This document shows positions 40,917-50,259 of a stretch of DNA of 64,000 bases, in pieces; position 1 is the stretch's first letter; each line of letters begins with the position of its first letter. Below the pieces are notes generated by a model. That model saw only the letters and a program-made list of their open reading frames with translations. It did no database searches and was not told where the DNA came from. The stretch is taken from NCBI GenBank assembly GCA_036276115.1, contig DATBEM010000121.1:18147-82146 (forward strand). The letters are read 5' to 3'. The DNA comes from Trebonia sp036276115 (GTDB lineage: Bacteria > Actinomycetota > Actinomycetes > Streptosporangiales > Streptosporangiaceae). The translations under genes and the position numbers were made by a program.

Positions 40917-41543
40917 GTGAACGCAGGCCAGGCCCGGACCAGGCTCGCGCGCGAGGCGGTCCTCGACGCGGCGGCGGCGCTGTTCCTCGAGCGGGGCTAT
41001 GCCGCGACGACGATGGACGCCGTCAGCGAGTCGTCGCGGGTCCCGCCGGCCACCGTCTACCGGCTGTTCTCCTCCAAGCTCGGCCTGCTGCGGACCCTGC
41101 TGGACCAGGCGCTGGCGCTGGAGGGGGCGCCGATGGAGTCAGGCGGGCACTCGCACGCGGAGGTGGTGCTGGGCGAGGCCGACCCGCGGCGGACGCTCGC
41201 CCGGTTCGCGGCCGCGGCCCGGTCGGTGCTGTCCGGCGGGGCCGCGATGTACCAGATCCTGGCCAGTGCGGCGCCGTCCGACCCGCAGGCGGCCGCGCTG
41301 CTGGCGCGATACGGCCAGACCCGCGAGCGCAGCCAGGGGCTGGTGACCGCGGCCCTGGCCCGCCGGGGCGCGCTGCGGCCCGGCCTGACCGAGCGGGAGG
41401 CGGCCGACGTCGTCCACGCGATCGTCTCCCCCGAGGTCTACCGCCTCCTGGTCATCAGCCGGGGCTGGACGCCCGGGCACTTCGAGCGATGGCTCGTCAC
41501 CACTCTCACCAGCCAACTGCTCCCGGAAGGGGAACCGCAATGA
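40917..41543 (+). CDS. TetR-family transcriptional regulator
   Basis: 208 aa. The helix-turn-helix region is REAVLDAAAALFLERGYAATTM, then VPPATVYRLFSSKLGLLRTLLD (parts quoted). The C-terminal domain resembles TetR_C regulators of small redox enzymes. The start is GTG 40917, fixed by the leaderless promoter. It overlaps the downstream F420-type gene by 4 nt, so it likely controls that gene and itself. Confidence 0.93.
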   Translation: MNAGQARTRLAREAVLDAAAALFLERGYAATTMDAVSESSRVPPATVYRLFSSKLGLLRTLLDQALALEGAPMESGGHSHAEVVLGEADPRRTLARFAAAARSVLSGGAAMYQILASAAPSDPQAAALLARYGQTRERSQGLVTAALARRGALRPGLTEREAADVVHAIVSPEVYRLLVISRGWTPGHFERWLVTTLTSQLLPEGEPQ

Positions 41544-42040
41544 CGGACAGCACCCACGACACGACGGCGGGCGGCACCAGGCCGGCCGCCGGCCAGGCCC
41601 AGACGATCCGCGGCCAGCGGGCCGCGAACGCGATCGTGCGCGCGCTCTTGCGGACGCCCCTGGTCAGCCTGGGCGTCGGCCGCCGGCTCGTCATCATCAA
41701 CGTCACCGGGCGCAAGTCCGGCCGCCAGTACTCGGTCCCGGTCGCCTACCTCCGCCACGAGGGGACCCTGCTAGTGGGCTCGCCGTTCGGCTGGGCGCGC
41801 AACCTGCGCACCGGTGAGCCGGTGGAGGTCATCTTGCTGGGCAAGCGGCGGCTGGCGGACGTGCAGGCGATCACCGACGAGGAGGGCGTGACCCGCGACT
41901 ACGCGGTCATCTGCCGCCGCAACCGCCAGTTCGCGCAGCTCAACCACGTCACGATCGGACCCGGGGGCGAGCCCGACCCGGGCGACCTGCACCAGGCCTG
42001 GGCCCACGGCGCGCGGGCGTTCCGGCTGACGCCGCGCTGA
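41540..42040 (+). CDS. DUF385/FDR-A-type F420-dependent nitroreductase-family protein
   Basis: 166 aa split-barrel. INVTGRKSGRQYSVPVAYLRH (as NVTGRKSGRQYSVPV), VGSPFGWARNLRTGEPVEV and the short basic LGKRRLADV match deazaflavin-dependent nitroreductase-family proteins. ATG 41540 overlaps the TetR stop. It probably reduces a small molecule sensed by that TetR. Confidence 0.88.
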   Translation: MTDSTHDTTAGGTRPAAGQAQTIRGQRAANAIVRALLRTPLVSLGVGRRLVIINVTGRKSGRQYSVPVAYLRHEGTLLVGSPFGWARNLRTGEPVEVILLGKRRLADVQAITDEEGVTRDYAVICRRNRQFAQLNHVTIGPGGEPDPGDLHQAWAHGARAFRLTPR

Positions 42041-42234
42041 GCGGGCCTCCCGGCCGGCCCGCTAGCCCGGCAGGGGTCGGGGGCGCCGGCCGAGCGGATC
42101 TTGGCGGCCATGAACCGGTTGCGTTCCTGGGGCGTCATCGCGTCGGGAGTGCTCACCCGCCCACCCTGCAAAGCCGCCCGCCCGGGGCCCGGGCGGCTGG
42201 CCGCGCGGGCGGCCCGAATGTCGGTGGGGGCCGC

Positions 42235-42240
42235 TAGCGT
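42235..42240 (+). promoter_or_regulatory. -10 box TAGCGT upstream of the MoxR gene
   Basis: TAGCGT, 7 nt (a second TAGCGT-like string), ATG 42248. A leaderless start fits the absence of a Shine-Dalgarno. The 42041-42234 gap also has hairpins at 42040-42063 and 42172-42198, which may end the upstream operon. Confidence 0.45.
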
Positions 42241-42247
42241 TAGCGTC

Positions 42248-43384
42248 ATGCCTCCGATTGAGACCACCCAGACAGTCGCGCCCGCGCCCGGGGAGCCGGC
42301 CGGCCCGCTCCTGCGGCCGCACGCCGAGCAGGTGTACGCCGCCGAGCTCGCCGCCCTCGCCCGGGCCGATGACCGGGCGCGGCCCCCGTCGTGGCGGATG
42401 TCGCCCCAGGCGGTGGTCACCTACCTGCTCGGCGGGGTGACCAGCGATGGCACCGTCATCACGCCCAAGTACGTCGGGCCCCGGCGGCTGATCGAGGTGG
42501 CGGTGGCGACGCTGGCGACCGACCGGGCGCTGCTGCTGCTCGGCGTGCCCGGCACCGCCAAGACGTGGGTGTCGGAGCACCTGGCAGCGGCGGTCTCGGG
42601 CGACTCGACGCTCCTGGTCCAGGGCACCAGCGGCACCGCCGAGGAGGCCATCCGGTACGGGTGGAACTACGCGCGGCTGCTCGCCGAGGGGCCCTCGCGG
42701 GGGGCGCTGGTGCCCTCCCCCGTCATGACCGCGATGGCCGAGGGGCGCATCGCCCGGGTGGAGGAGCTGACCCGCATCCCCTCCGACGTCCAGGACGCGC
42801 TGATCACGATCTTGTCGGAGAAGACGCTGCCGGTGCCCGAGCTCGCCACCGAGGTCCAGGCGGCGAAGGGCTTCTCGGTCATCGCGACCGCCAACGACCG
42901 CGACCGCGGGGTCAACGACCTGTCCTCGGCGCTGCGGCGCCGGTTCAACACCGTGGTCCTCCCGCTCCCGGCGTCCGAGGACGAGGAGGTCGACATCGTC
43001 GCCCGCCGGGTCGAGCAGCTCGGCCACGCCCTGGAGCTGCCCGAGGTCCCGTCTGCGCTGGAGGAGATCCGCCGGGTGGTGACCGTGTTCCGCGAGCTGC
43101 GCTCGGGGATCACCGCCGACCAGCGGACCAAGCTCAAGTCCCCGAGCGGCACCATGTCCCCGGCCGAGGCCATCTCGGTGGTGACGAACGGGATCGCGCT
43201 GGCCGCCCACTTCGGCGACGGGGTGCTGCGCCCGGCCGACGTGGCCGCCGGGATCGTCGGCGCGGTGGTCAAGGACCCGGCCTCCGACGGCCCCGTCTGG
43301 GCGGAGTACCTGGAGGCGGTCGTCCGCGAGCGCCCCGGCTGGGGACCGTTCTACCGGGCGTGCCGTGAGGTGAGCGGAACATGA
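42248..43384 (+). CDS. MoxR-type AAA+ ATPase
   Basis: 378 aa. Walker A is GVPGTAKT (residues 99-106), the Walker B-like region is ARVEELTRIPSDVQDAL, sensor 1 is VIATANDRDRG and the arginine finger region is LRRRFNTVV. It is a chaperone-like ATPase that normally works with a VWA protein. Start ATG 42248 follows the leaderless promoter; an in-frame ATG at 42221 is possible. Its stop overlaps a tiny ORF that links it to the DUF5682 gene. Confidence 0.92.
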   Translation: MPPIETTQTVAPAPGEPAGPLLRPHAEQVYAAELAALARADDRARPPSWRMSPQAVVTYLLGGVTSDGTVITPKYVGPRRLIEVAVATLATDRALLLLGVPGTAKTWVSEHLAAAVSGDSTLLVQGTSGTAEEAIRYGWNYARLLAEGPSRGALVPSPVMTAMAEGRIARVEELTRIPSDVQDALITILSEKTLPVPELATEVQAAKGFSVIATANDRDRGVNDLSSALRRRFNTVVLPLPASEDEEVDIVARRVEQLGHALELPEVPSALEEIRRVVTVFRELRSGITADQRTKLKSPSGTMSPAEAISVVTNGIALAAHFGDGVLRPADVAAGIVGAVVKDPASDGPVWAEYLEAVVRERPGWGPFYRACREVSGT

Positions 43385-43476
43385 GCAACCCGGCCGCGGA
43401 CCGGGGGGCACGGGGGGTCGCCCCCCGGGAGGCAGCGCGAGCGCGGCTGACGAGCGCCAGCGAGGAAGCCACGTGA
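43381..43476 (+). CDS. Possible 31-codon coupling ORF
   Basis: ATG 43381 overlaps the MoxR stop (ATGA), and its TGA at 43474-43476 overlaps the GTG of the DUF5682 gene. The product would be 31 aa, rich in Ala and Arg, with no recognisable domain. The exact double overlap suggests a translational bridge rather than a functional protein. A GC hairpin (GGGGGGTCGCCCCCC region near 43412-43427) lies within it. Confidence 0.4.
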   Translation: MSNPAADRGARGVAPREAARARLTSASEEAT

Positions 43477-45971
43477 GCGAGCGGGTATCGGTGCTCGGGG
43501 TCCGGCATCACGGGCCGGGGTCGGCCCGGTCGGTCGTGGCCGAGCTGGACCGGATCCGGCCAGGCACGGTGCTCATCGAGGGGCCCGCCGACGCCGACCC
43601 GCTGCTGGCGCTGGCGGGCGCGCCGGGCATGGCGCCGCCGGTGGCGCTGCTGGCCTACGCGCCCGAGGCGCCGAAGCTGTCGTCCTTCTGGCCCTACGCC
43701 GCGTTCTCGCCCGAATGGCAGGCGATGACGTGGGCGGCCCGCAACGGGGCGGTGGTGCGGTTCTGCGACCTGCCCGCCGCGAGCGTCCTCGCGCTGCGCG
43801 AGGCCGAGCGGCGCGACCGGGACGCCGGCGAGTACGACCGGGACGACCACGACCACGACCACGAGTACGACCACGACGACCGGGACCAGGACGACCCGCG
43901 CGAGGGGACCGGCGGCGAGGCCGGGGCGGGGACCGCGCACGCAGGCGACGGCCCGGCCGACGGGGACTTCGCGGGCCAGCCGGAGTGGGACGAGCGGCTG
44001 TACTCGCTGGACCCGATCGGGGAGATGGCGGCGGCGGCCGGCTATGACGACCCCGAGCGCTGGTGGGATGACGTCATCGAGTCGCGGATGGACGGGCGCA
44101 GCCCCTTCGCCACCTTGACCGAGGCGATGGGGGAGCTGCGGGCGGCCGAGCAGGCGGTCGCGGAGCGGCACGGGGCCCGGGCGGGGACGAGCACGCTGCG
44201 CGAGCGGCGCCGCGAGGCGCACATGCGGCAGGTGCTGCGGGCGGCGCTGCGCGAGGGCGACGGGCCGGTCGCGGTGGTCTGCGGGGCGTGGCACGCCCCT
44301 GCCCTGGCCGGGCCGCTGCCGCCCGCCAGCAAGGACGCGGCCCTGCTGCGCGGCCTGCCGAAGCGGAAGGCGGCCCTCGCCTGGGTGCCGTGGACGCACT
44401 CGCGGCTGGCGGCCACCTCCGGCTACGGGGCGGGGGTCGCCTCCCCCGGCTGGTACCACCACTTGTTCACCACCCCGGACCAGACGATCGAGCGCTGGAT
44501 GACGCGCGTGGCCGCGGTGCTGCGCGCCCGTGACCTACCGGTCTCCTCGGCCCACGTCATCGAGGCGGTCCGGCTGGCCCGCGCGCTGGCGGTGCTGCGC
44601 GGGCGGCCGCTGGCGGGCCTGGCCGAGGTGAGCGAGGCGACCCAGGCCGTCATGTGCGAGGGCAGCGAGGTGGCGGCGGCGTTCGTCACCCGCTACCTGG
44701 TGGTGGGCGAGCGGCTGGGCTCGGTCCCCGACGACGCGCCGCCAGTGCCGCTCGACGCCGACCTGCGCACGCGGGCCCGCTCGCTGCGGCTGAAGATCGA
44801 GCCGCTGGAGAAGACGGTCGAGCTGGACCTGCGCGAGGGCGCGGGCCGGGCCAAGTCGGCGTTCTTGCACCAGCTGGCCGCGCTCGGCATCGGCTGGGGG
44901 GCGGTCGCCGACGACCGGGTGCAGGGCACCGGGACATGGCGCGAGACATGGGCACTGTGCTGGCGCCCGGAGCTGGCGGTCGACATCATCGACGCCGCCG
45001 TGTGGGGCACCACCGTGGGGGCGGCCGCCACCGCGCGGCTGAGCGACCGGGCCAGCCACGCGACCGAGCTGGCGACCGTGACCGGCGCGGTCGAGCAGGC
45101 GCTGCTGGCCGACTTGCCCGGCGCCCTCGGCCCGGTGCTGCGGGCGCTGGACGCGCGGGCCGCGGCCGACTCCGACGTGGCCGACCTGATGGCGGCCGTG
45201 CCCGCCCTGGTGCGCTCGGTCCGCTACGGCAACGTGCGCGGCACCGACACCGCCTCGCTGGTGGCGGTGATCGAGGCGCTGACCGTCCGGGTCTGCGCCG
45301 GGCTGCCCGCGGCGGTGGGCGGCCTGGCGGACGAGGCGGCGCGGGCACTGCGGCCCGCGCTCGACGCGATGCACGCCGCCCTGGCGCTGTTCGCGCAGGG
45401 CGACCCGGGCGACCCGGGTGAGCAGGGCGGCCCGGGTGAGCAGGGCGCGGGCCAGCGGGACCGGGGCCGGGCGAGCCAGCGGCGCTGGATGGCGGTCCTC
45501 GGGCCGGTCGCGCAGCGGCGCGACGTGCACGGGCTGATCGCCGGGCGGGTGACCCGGCTGCTGGCCGACGCGGGCATCGTGGCGTGGCCGCAGGCGGCGC
45601 GGCGGCTGGCGGCGGCGCTGTCGGTCGGCGTGGCGGCGGCGGACAAGGCGGCCTGGGCGGAGGGCTTCCTGGCCGGCGGGGGGCTGCTGCTGGTGCACGA
45701 CCGGGACCTGCTCGCCGTCCTCGACGGCTGGGTCGCCGGGCTGGACGAGGAAGACTTCCTCGACGTGCTGCCGCTGCTGCGGCGGACGTTCGGCGAGTTC
45801 TCCCCGCCCGAGCGGGCATCGATCGCCGGGGCGGCCAGGCAACTCGGCCCGGGCCAGGCCGGCCCGGGCGGGACCGGCGATCACCACCCCGATGACGGGC
45901 AGGACTACGACGCCGGCCGGGCGGCCGGGGCGCTGGCGACGGTCACGATGATCCTGGGAGGTGCCCGGTGA
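43473..45971 (+). CDS. DUF5682-family protein
   Basis: 832 aa. The N-terminus VLGVRHHGPGSARSV and TVLIEGPADADPLL are the family hallmark, resembling TraB/ChaN-like hydrolase folds with His and Glu motifs. RRREAHMRQVLRAAL and AVVCGAWHAPAL follow. An insert near residues 125-150 is almost all Asp/His/Arg/Tyr (DDHDHDHEYDHDDRDQDD), likely metal-binding or disordered. Near residue 645 a short collagen-like run of Gly-x-y triplets occurs (GDPGDPGEQGGPGEQG). It overlaps the VWA gene by 4 nt. Confidence 0.85.
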   Translation: MSERVSVLGVRHHGPGSARSVVAELDRIRPGTVLIEGPADADPLLALAGAPGMAPPVALLAYAPEAPKLSSFWPYAAFSPEWQAMTWAARNGAVVRFCDLPAASVLALREAERRDRDAGEYDRDDHDHDHEYDHDDRDQDDPREGTGGEAGAGTAHAGDGPADGDFAGQPEWDERLYSLDPIGEMAAAAGYDDPERWWDDVIESRMDGRSPFATLTEAMGELRAAEQAVAERHGARAGTSTLRERRREAHMRQVLRAALREGDGPVAVVCGAWHAPALAGPLPPASKDAALLRGLPKRKAALAWVPWTHSRLAATSGYGAGVASPGWYHHLFTTPDQTIERWMTRVAAVLRARDLPVSSAHVIEAVRLARALAVLRGRPLAGLAEVSEATQAVMCEGSEVAAAFVTRYLVVGERLGSVPDDAPPVPLDADLRTRARSLRLKIEPLEKTVELDLREGAGRAKSAFLHQLAALGIGWGAVADDRVQGTGTWRETWALCWRPELAVDIIDAAVWGTTVGAAATARLSDRASHATELATVTGAVEQALLADLPGALGPVLRALDARAAADSDVADLMAAVPALVRSVRYGNVRGTDTASLVAVIEALTVRVCAGLPAAVGGLADEAARALRPALDAMHAALALFAQGDPGDPGEQGGPGEQGAGQRDRGRASQRRWMAVLGPVAQRRDVHGLIAGRVTRLLADAGIVAWPQAARRLAAALSVGVAAADKAAWAEGFLAGGGLLLVHDRDLLAVLDGWVAGLDEEDFLDVLPLLRRTFGEFSPPERASIAGAARQLGPGQAGPGGTGDHHPDDGQDYDAGRAAGALATVTMILGGAR

Positions 45972-47227
45972 GCGCGCACGCGACCGGTTGCCCGCCCGAG
46001 CCGGGCTCGCCGCCCGGGCAGGCGGGGTTCCCGCCGGGACGGGCGGTGGCGGAGGATGAGCGGCTGCGCCGGTGGCGGCTGCTGCTGGGGGCGCCGGCCG
46101 CCGAGAACCTCGGGTTCGGGACGGGCGGGATGCCGCTGTCGGACGGCGACCAGGGCGTGGACGCCGCGCTGGCGGCCGTGTACGACTCGGCCCCTGACCG
46201 CGGCGACCGGGCTGGCCGGCGGTCGGCCGGGCTGGGGGCGTCGGCCCCGAGCGTGGCCCGCTGGCTGGGCGATATCCGGGCGTACTTCCCGGCCACGGTG
46301 GTGCAGGTGATGCAGCGCGACGCGATCGACCGGCTCGGGCTGCGGCGGCTGCTGCTGGAAAAGGAGATGCTGGAGTCCGTCGAGCCCGACGTGCACCTGG
46401 TCGGCACGCTGCTGAGCCTGAACCAGCTCATGCCGGAGACGACGAAGGCGACGGCCCGCGCGGTCGTGGCCCGGGTGGTGGCCGAGGTGGAGAAGCGGGT
46501 CGCCCAGCGGACCCGGGCGGCGGTGTCCGGGGCGCTCAACCGGGCCGCTCGCAGCCGCCGGCCCAAGGCTCGCGACATCGACTGGAACCGCACGATCGGC
46601 GCTAACCTGTCCCGCTACCTGCCCGAGCACCGCACGGTGGTGCCCGAGCGGCTCGTCGGCTACGGGCGCCGCCAGCAGGTGATGGCCAAGGACGTGGTGC
46701 TCGCGATCGACCAGTCCGGCTCGATGGCGTCCTCGGTCGTGTACGCGTCGGTGTTCGGCGCGGTGCTCGCGTCCATGCGGGCGCTGCGCACGTCCCTGGT
46801 CGTGTTCGACACCGCCGTGGTCGACCTGACCGACAAGCTCAGCGACCCGGTCGACGTGCTGTTCGGCACCCAGCTGGGCGGCGGGACGGACATCAACCGG
46901 GCCATCGCCTACTGCCAGGGGCTGATCACGCGGCCCCGGGACTCGGTCTTCGTGCTGATCTCCGACCTGTACGAGGGCGGGATCAAGGACGAGATGCTGG
47001 CGCGGATGGCCGCCCTCGCCGATGCGGGGGTGACGGTGGTGACGCTGCTGGCGCTGTCGGACGAGGGGGCCCCGTCCTACGACCACGAGCACGCGGCCGC
47101 CCTCGCCGGGCTGGGGATCCCCGCGTTCGCGTGCACCCCGGACGCGTTCCCGGACCTGCTCGCGCTGGCGATCGAGGGCGGCGACATCACCGCGTGGGCG
47201 CACCGGGAGAACCTGGCCGCCCGCTAG
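45968..47227 (+). CDS. VWA-domain protein partner of MoxR
   Basis: 419 aa. The MIDAS motif is DQSGS at residues 248-252, completed by GGGTDI and a late ISDLYEGG Asp. The 240-residue N-terminal part is helical and Arg-rich (RWLGDIRAYFPATVVQVMQ). GTG 45968 overlaps the DUF5682 stop. With the MoxR ATPase it forms a typical ATPase plus metal-binding adaptor pair that remodels or loads client proteins. Confidence 0.9.
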   Translation: MSAHATGCPPEPGSPPGQAGFPPGRAVAEDERLRRWRLLLGAPAAENLGFGTGGMPLSDGDQGVDAALAAVYDSAPDRGDRAGRRSAGLGASAPSVARWLGDIRAYFPATVVQVMQRDAIDRLGLRRLLLEKEMLESVEPDVHLVGTLLSLNQLMPETTKATARAVVARVVAEVEKRVAQRTRAAVSGALNRAARSRRPKARDIDWNRTIGANLSRYLPEHRTVVPERLVGYGRRQQVMAKDVVLAIDQSGSMASSVVYASVFGAVLASMRALRTSLVVFDTAVVDLTDKLSDPVDVLFGTQLGGGTDINRAIAYCQGLITRPRDSVFVLISDLYEGGIKDEMLARMAALADAGVTVVTLLALSDEGAPSYDHEHAAALAGLGIPAFACTPDAFPDLLALAIEGGDITAWAHRENLAAR

Positions 47228-47251
47228 CACCGCCGGCGGGCGGCTCCCCCG

Positions 47252-48862
47252 CTACCGGGTGACCTGGTACACGTCGATGGAGCCGAACGTGGCGATGACG
47301 GTCGCGTGCCGGAGCGCGGCCGCCAGGGTCGGGCGGCCGGGCAGGGCCGTGTACGTCAGCGGGCTGCTGGGGTCCAGGACGAGGTAGCGGATGTCGCGGT
47401 AACCGTCGGGGAGGTAGTCGCGCATCACCGCCGGGTCGTAGTCGATCGTCCACAGGTAAACGGGCGTGGTCCTGGTTCGCAGCCGCAGGTCTGGCCAGAC
47501 GTAGTCGTCGCACACCACGACCTGGCCCTGGGTGAGGTGGCGGCCGATCCAGGCCACGGCCGCGTCCTGGGCGGCGAAGCCGTTCGCGCGGGACTGGGCG
47601 ACCAGGGAGCGGCCCCAGGCCGGCAGCATCAGGGCCGCGCACGCGACCGCGGCCGCCAGGACCGGCAGCCGGAACCAGGCCGCCCGCCGGGACCACAGCC
47701 AGTCCAGCGTCCCGGCGATGAGCACCGCCGCGAACGGCAGCAGGGCGGTGACGTAGGCGTAGGGCACGTAGCCGCCCTTGACCATGTACAGGACCTGGAC
47801 GAGGAGGGCGAGCGCGACCGGCCGGTAGCGGCGGACGGCGAACGCGGCCGCGAGCGCCGCCAGGGCGCCGAGGGTGAGCCACGGGTCGGTCGCGACCCAC
47901 TGGGCCGCCTGCTGGTAGGTGCCGCTGCGGGGGTCGAGCAGGCTGCCGGTGGAGGACCGCCCGGCCAGCTGGTAGTAGATCTCGCCGAGCAGGCTGACGT
48001 GCCCCGCCCCGGGCAGCAGTTCGCCCTTGATCACTGCCATCAGCGGGTACAGGCCGACGATGCCGCAGTACACCACGAGGAACGCGCGGATGTACTTGCG
48101 CCGGACGCTGTAGCCCCGCCCGGCCCCGTCCCCGCCGAGGTGCTGGCCTACCTGCCACAGCAGGGCGGGCACGATGATCGCGATCGTCTCCTTGCTCCAC
48201 GTCGCGGCGGCGAAGCAGGCGCCGCTCCACACGATCGAGGCGAGGCTGCGCCGGTGCGACGCGGCCAGCGCGAAGGCGGCCAGCGCCCACATGGTCGCCA
48301 GGTTGTCCAGCGACACCATCCGGTGGTACCAGATGGCCAGCGGGCTGAGGCCGAACAAGAGCACGGCGGTGACGGCGAAGAACCGGTTCATCGCCAGCCG
48401 CCGCGACAGCGCGTAGACCAGCGCGGCCGCGACGAGGGTGGTGGCCCACATGAGCTCGCGTCCGGCCATCACCGCCCGCAGGTCGCGGCTGAACCCGTCG
48501 GTCGCCAGCGCCCAGGCGGCGATCGTCGCCCAGCCGAGGAACGGGTGGTCCCAGAAGTAGGTGTAGTTGGCCAGGTGGTGCTGGGCGATCATGGCCCAAG
48601 CGCGGGCCACGTAGGTGCCCTCGTCGTCGTTCGCGCGGCCGGGGAACCCCTGCAGGTTCCACGCCATCGCCGCGCCCGTCACCACCAGGGCCCCGAACAG
48701 CACCAGGAGGCTCCGCTGGTGGAGCGCCAGCCAGCGGGCGGCCCCCGGCCCGGTCCGGGGCGGGGCATCGCGCGGGCCCGGCCGGGCGGGGGCGGGGGGC
48801 AGCTCGCTCGTGCCCGGCCGGGAACCTGGGCCGGCCAGCGCGGCCGGTTCGGTCGCCGTCAC
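47252..48862 (-). CDS. Membrane glycosyltransferase, GT39/PMT-like (GT-C fold)
   Basis: 536 aa with about ten hydrophobic segments after a Pro/Ala-rich cytoplasmic leader of about 45 residues. The first loop has FPGRANDDEGTYVARAWAM, where the Asp/Glu is the usual GT-C catalytic motif. The C-terminal 130 residues form an extracytoplasmic domain. GTG 48862 overlaps the GT2 stop (GTGA). It should transfer a lipid-linked sugar outside the membrane, with the GT2 enzyme making polymer or lipid-sugar. Confidence 0.85.
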   Translation of the reverse strand: MTATEPAALAGPGSRPGTSELPPAPARPGPRDAPPRTGPGAARWLALHQRSLLVLFGALVVTGAAMAWNLQGFPGRANDDEGTYVARAWAMIAQHHLANYTYFWDHPFLGWATIAAWALATDGFSRDLRAVMAGRELMWATTLVAAALVYALSRRLAMNRFFAVTAVLLFGLSPLAIWYHRMVSLDNLATMWALAAFALAASHRRSLASIVWSGACFAAATWSKETIAIIVPALLWQVGQHLGGDGAGRGYSVRRKYIRAFLVVYCGIVGLYPLMAVIKGELLPGAGHVSLLGEIYYQLAGRSSTGSLLDPRSGTYQQAAQWVATDPWLTLGALAALAAAFAVRRYRPVALALLVQVLYMVKGGYVPYAYVTALLPFAAVLIAGTLDWLWSRRAAWFRLPVLAAAVACAALMLPAWGRSLVAQSRANGFAAQDAAVAWIGRHLTQGQVVVCDDYVWPDLRLRTRTTPVYLWTIDYDPAVMRDYLPDGYRDIRYLVLDPSSPLTYTALPGRPTLAAALRHATVIATFGSIDVYQVTR

Positions 48863-50259
48863 CGGGAGGCCCCGGTTCCGGCGAGGCGGCGAGAGCCGCC
48901 GGCCGGCCCGGCCGGCGGCCCGCCGGGGCGGTGCTGCATGCCGCGCCCGGTCCGGTACCACTCGCCGTTGCCCCAGTAGTGCCGGTACACCGCGCCGAGG
49001 GCGGCGGCGGCCAGGATGACCTGGTAGACCGGGGTCAGGAAGAGGATCGAGGCGTAGTGCCAGAGGCGGACCCGCTGGCCGTAGTCCCGGCCGAACTGCC
49101 GCAGCCCCGACAGCATGGACAGCATCGTCAGCGCCAGCGGGATGAGCGGGGTGTACAGGAACAGCACCAGCCCCTCGGGGACCTTGAGCGCCACCGAGCT
49201 CGCCAGCGCCAGCGGCAGCATCGCGCACGAGACCGCCTGCATCAGCGGGGCGGCCAGGATGTAGCCGGCCAGCAGCCGCTGGCGCGCGGTCGGCATCTGG
49301 AGCCACCGGCCGCGCACCAGCTCCGCGTAGATGCCCTCCAGCCAGCGCACCCGCTGGAAGTACAGCGACCCGCGGGGCTTGCTGAAGATGGTCGGCGGGA
49401 CCTCCTCGCGGGTGGCCAGGGCCGGGTCGAACGCGGCGACCGCCTTGGCGCCGAACTCAGCGCACAGCAAGACGCCCATCGCGCAGTCCTCGGTCACGCT
49501 GTTGGGCCAGCCGCCCGCCGCGCGGGCAAGCTCCGTGCGCAGGAACACGGTGTTGCCGCCGAGCGGCACGAACCCGGCGTCCACCTGGAACAGCATCCGG
49601 CTGGAGAACCAGGCGTAGTACTCCAGCACGTTGTGCGGCTGGAACCACTCCCGGGGACGGCTGCCCAGGTTCATGAGCTGCACCGCCCCCTGGACGATGT
49701 CGGCCCCGGTCTGGTGGATGAGCGACTCCACGTGCACGAGCAGCTCGGGGGCAACGTCGCCCTCGGCGTCGATCGGGCAGACGTAGTCACCCGTCGCGTA
49801 CGGGAGGGCGCCGTTGAGCTGGGCGTGCTTGCCCTTTTCGGGGTAGTGGCCGATCACGGTCTCGATCCGGCCCGGGTGCTCGTCGCCAAACGCGCGCACC
49901 GCCTCGATCGTCGCGGCGTCGAAGTCGCGCAGCGACACGATGACCTGGCAGAACCGGTGCGACTGGAGCAGCAGCTTGGCCAGCGTGGAGGCGATGACGG
50001 GGGCTTCGTCCAGGGCGCAGACGATCAGCGTGAACGACAGGCGCTCGGCGCCCGGCGCTACCCGCTCGGGCCACGACAGCTCGGCGTAGGCGTCCGGGTG
50101 ACGCTCGGCGTAGGACCGCCAGCACGCCTCCATGCTGGAGATCGCGAGGTTGTACAGGCCCACGACGAAGAGCGTGACGGGAATGACGGCCAGGCCCCCG
50201 GCGATGACCATCACGGCCGCCAGGCCGCCGAGCACGGGGCGCAGGTAGGCCCTTTTCAC
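48859..50259 (-). CDS. Processive-type family 2 glycosyltransferase
   Basis: 466 aa. A first hydrophobic stretch (about residues 8-35) is followed by a GT2 catalytic domain: LIVCALDEAPVI, KGKHAQLNGALPYATG, DAEGD (DxD), TEDCAMG and QRVRW (QxxRW), then three or four membrane segments. The QxxRW motif is that of cellulose or hyaluronan synthase-like enzymes. GTG 50259 has GGGGAG 7 nt upstream; a longer in-frame start at 50373 lacks one. Confidence 0.9.
   Translation of the reverse strand: MKRAYLRPVLGGLAAVMVIAGGLAVIPVTLFVVGLYNLAISSMEACWRSYAERHPDAYAELSWPERVAPGAERLSFTLIVCALDEAPVIASTLAKLLLQSHRFCQVIVSLRDFDAATIEAVRAFGDEHPGRIETVIGHYPEKGKHAQLNGALPYATGDYVCPIDAEGDVAPELLVHVESLIHQTGADIVQGAVQLMNLGSRPREWFQPHNVLEYYAWFSSRMLFQVDAGFVPLGGNTVFLRTELARAAGGWPNSVTEDCAMGVLLCAEFGAKAVAAFDPALATREEVPPTIFSKPRGSLYFQRVRWLEGIYAELVRGRWLQMPTARQRLLAGYILAAPLMQAVSCAMLPLALASSVALKVPEGLVLFLYTPLIPLALTMLSMLSGLRQFGRDYGQRVRLWHYASILFLTPVYQVILAAAALGAVYRHYWGNGEWYRTGRGMQHRPGGPPAGPAGGSRRLAGTGASR

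Noticed and set aside
41899..42156. Minus-strand ORF beginning VSTPDAMTPQERNRFMAAKI
   Set aside because: The first 30 residues look protein-like and a short gene is possible, but the frame then runs antisense through the F420-type gene with no domain and no good ribosome site. It could be a small gene remnant.
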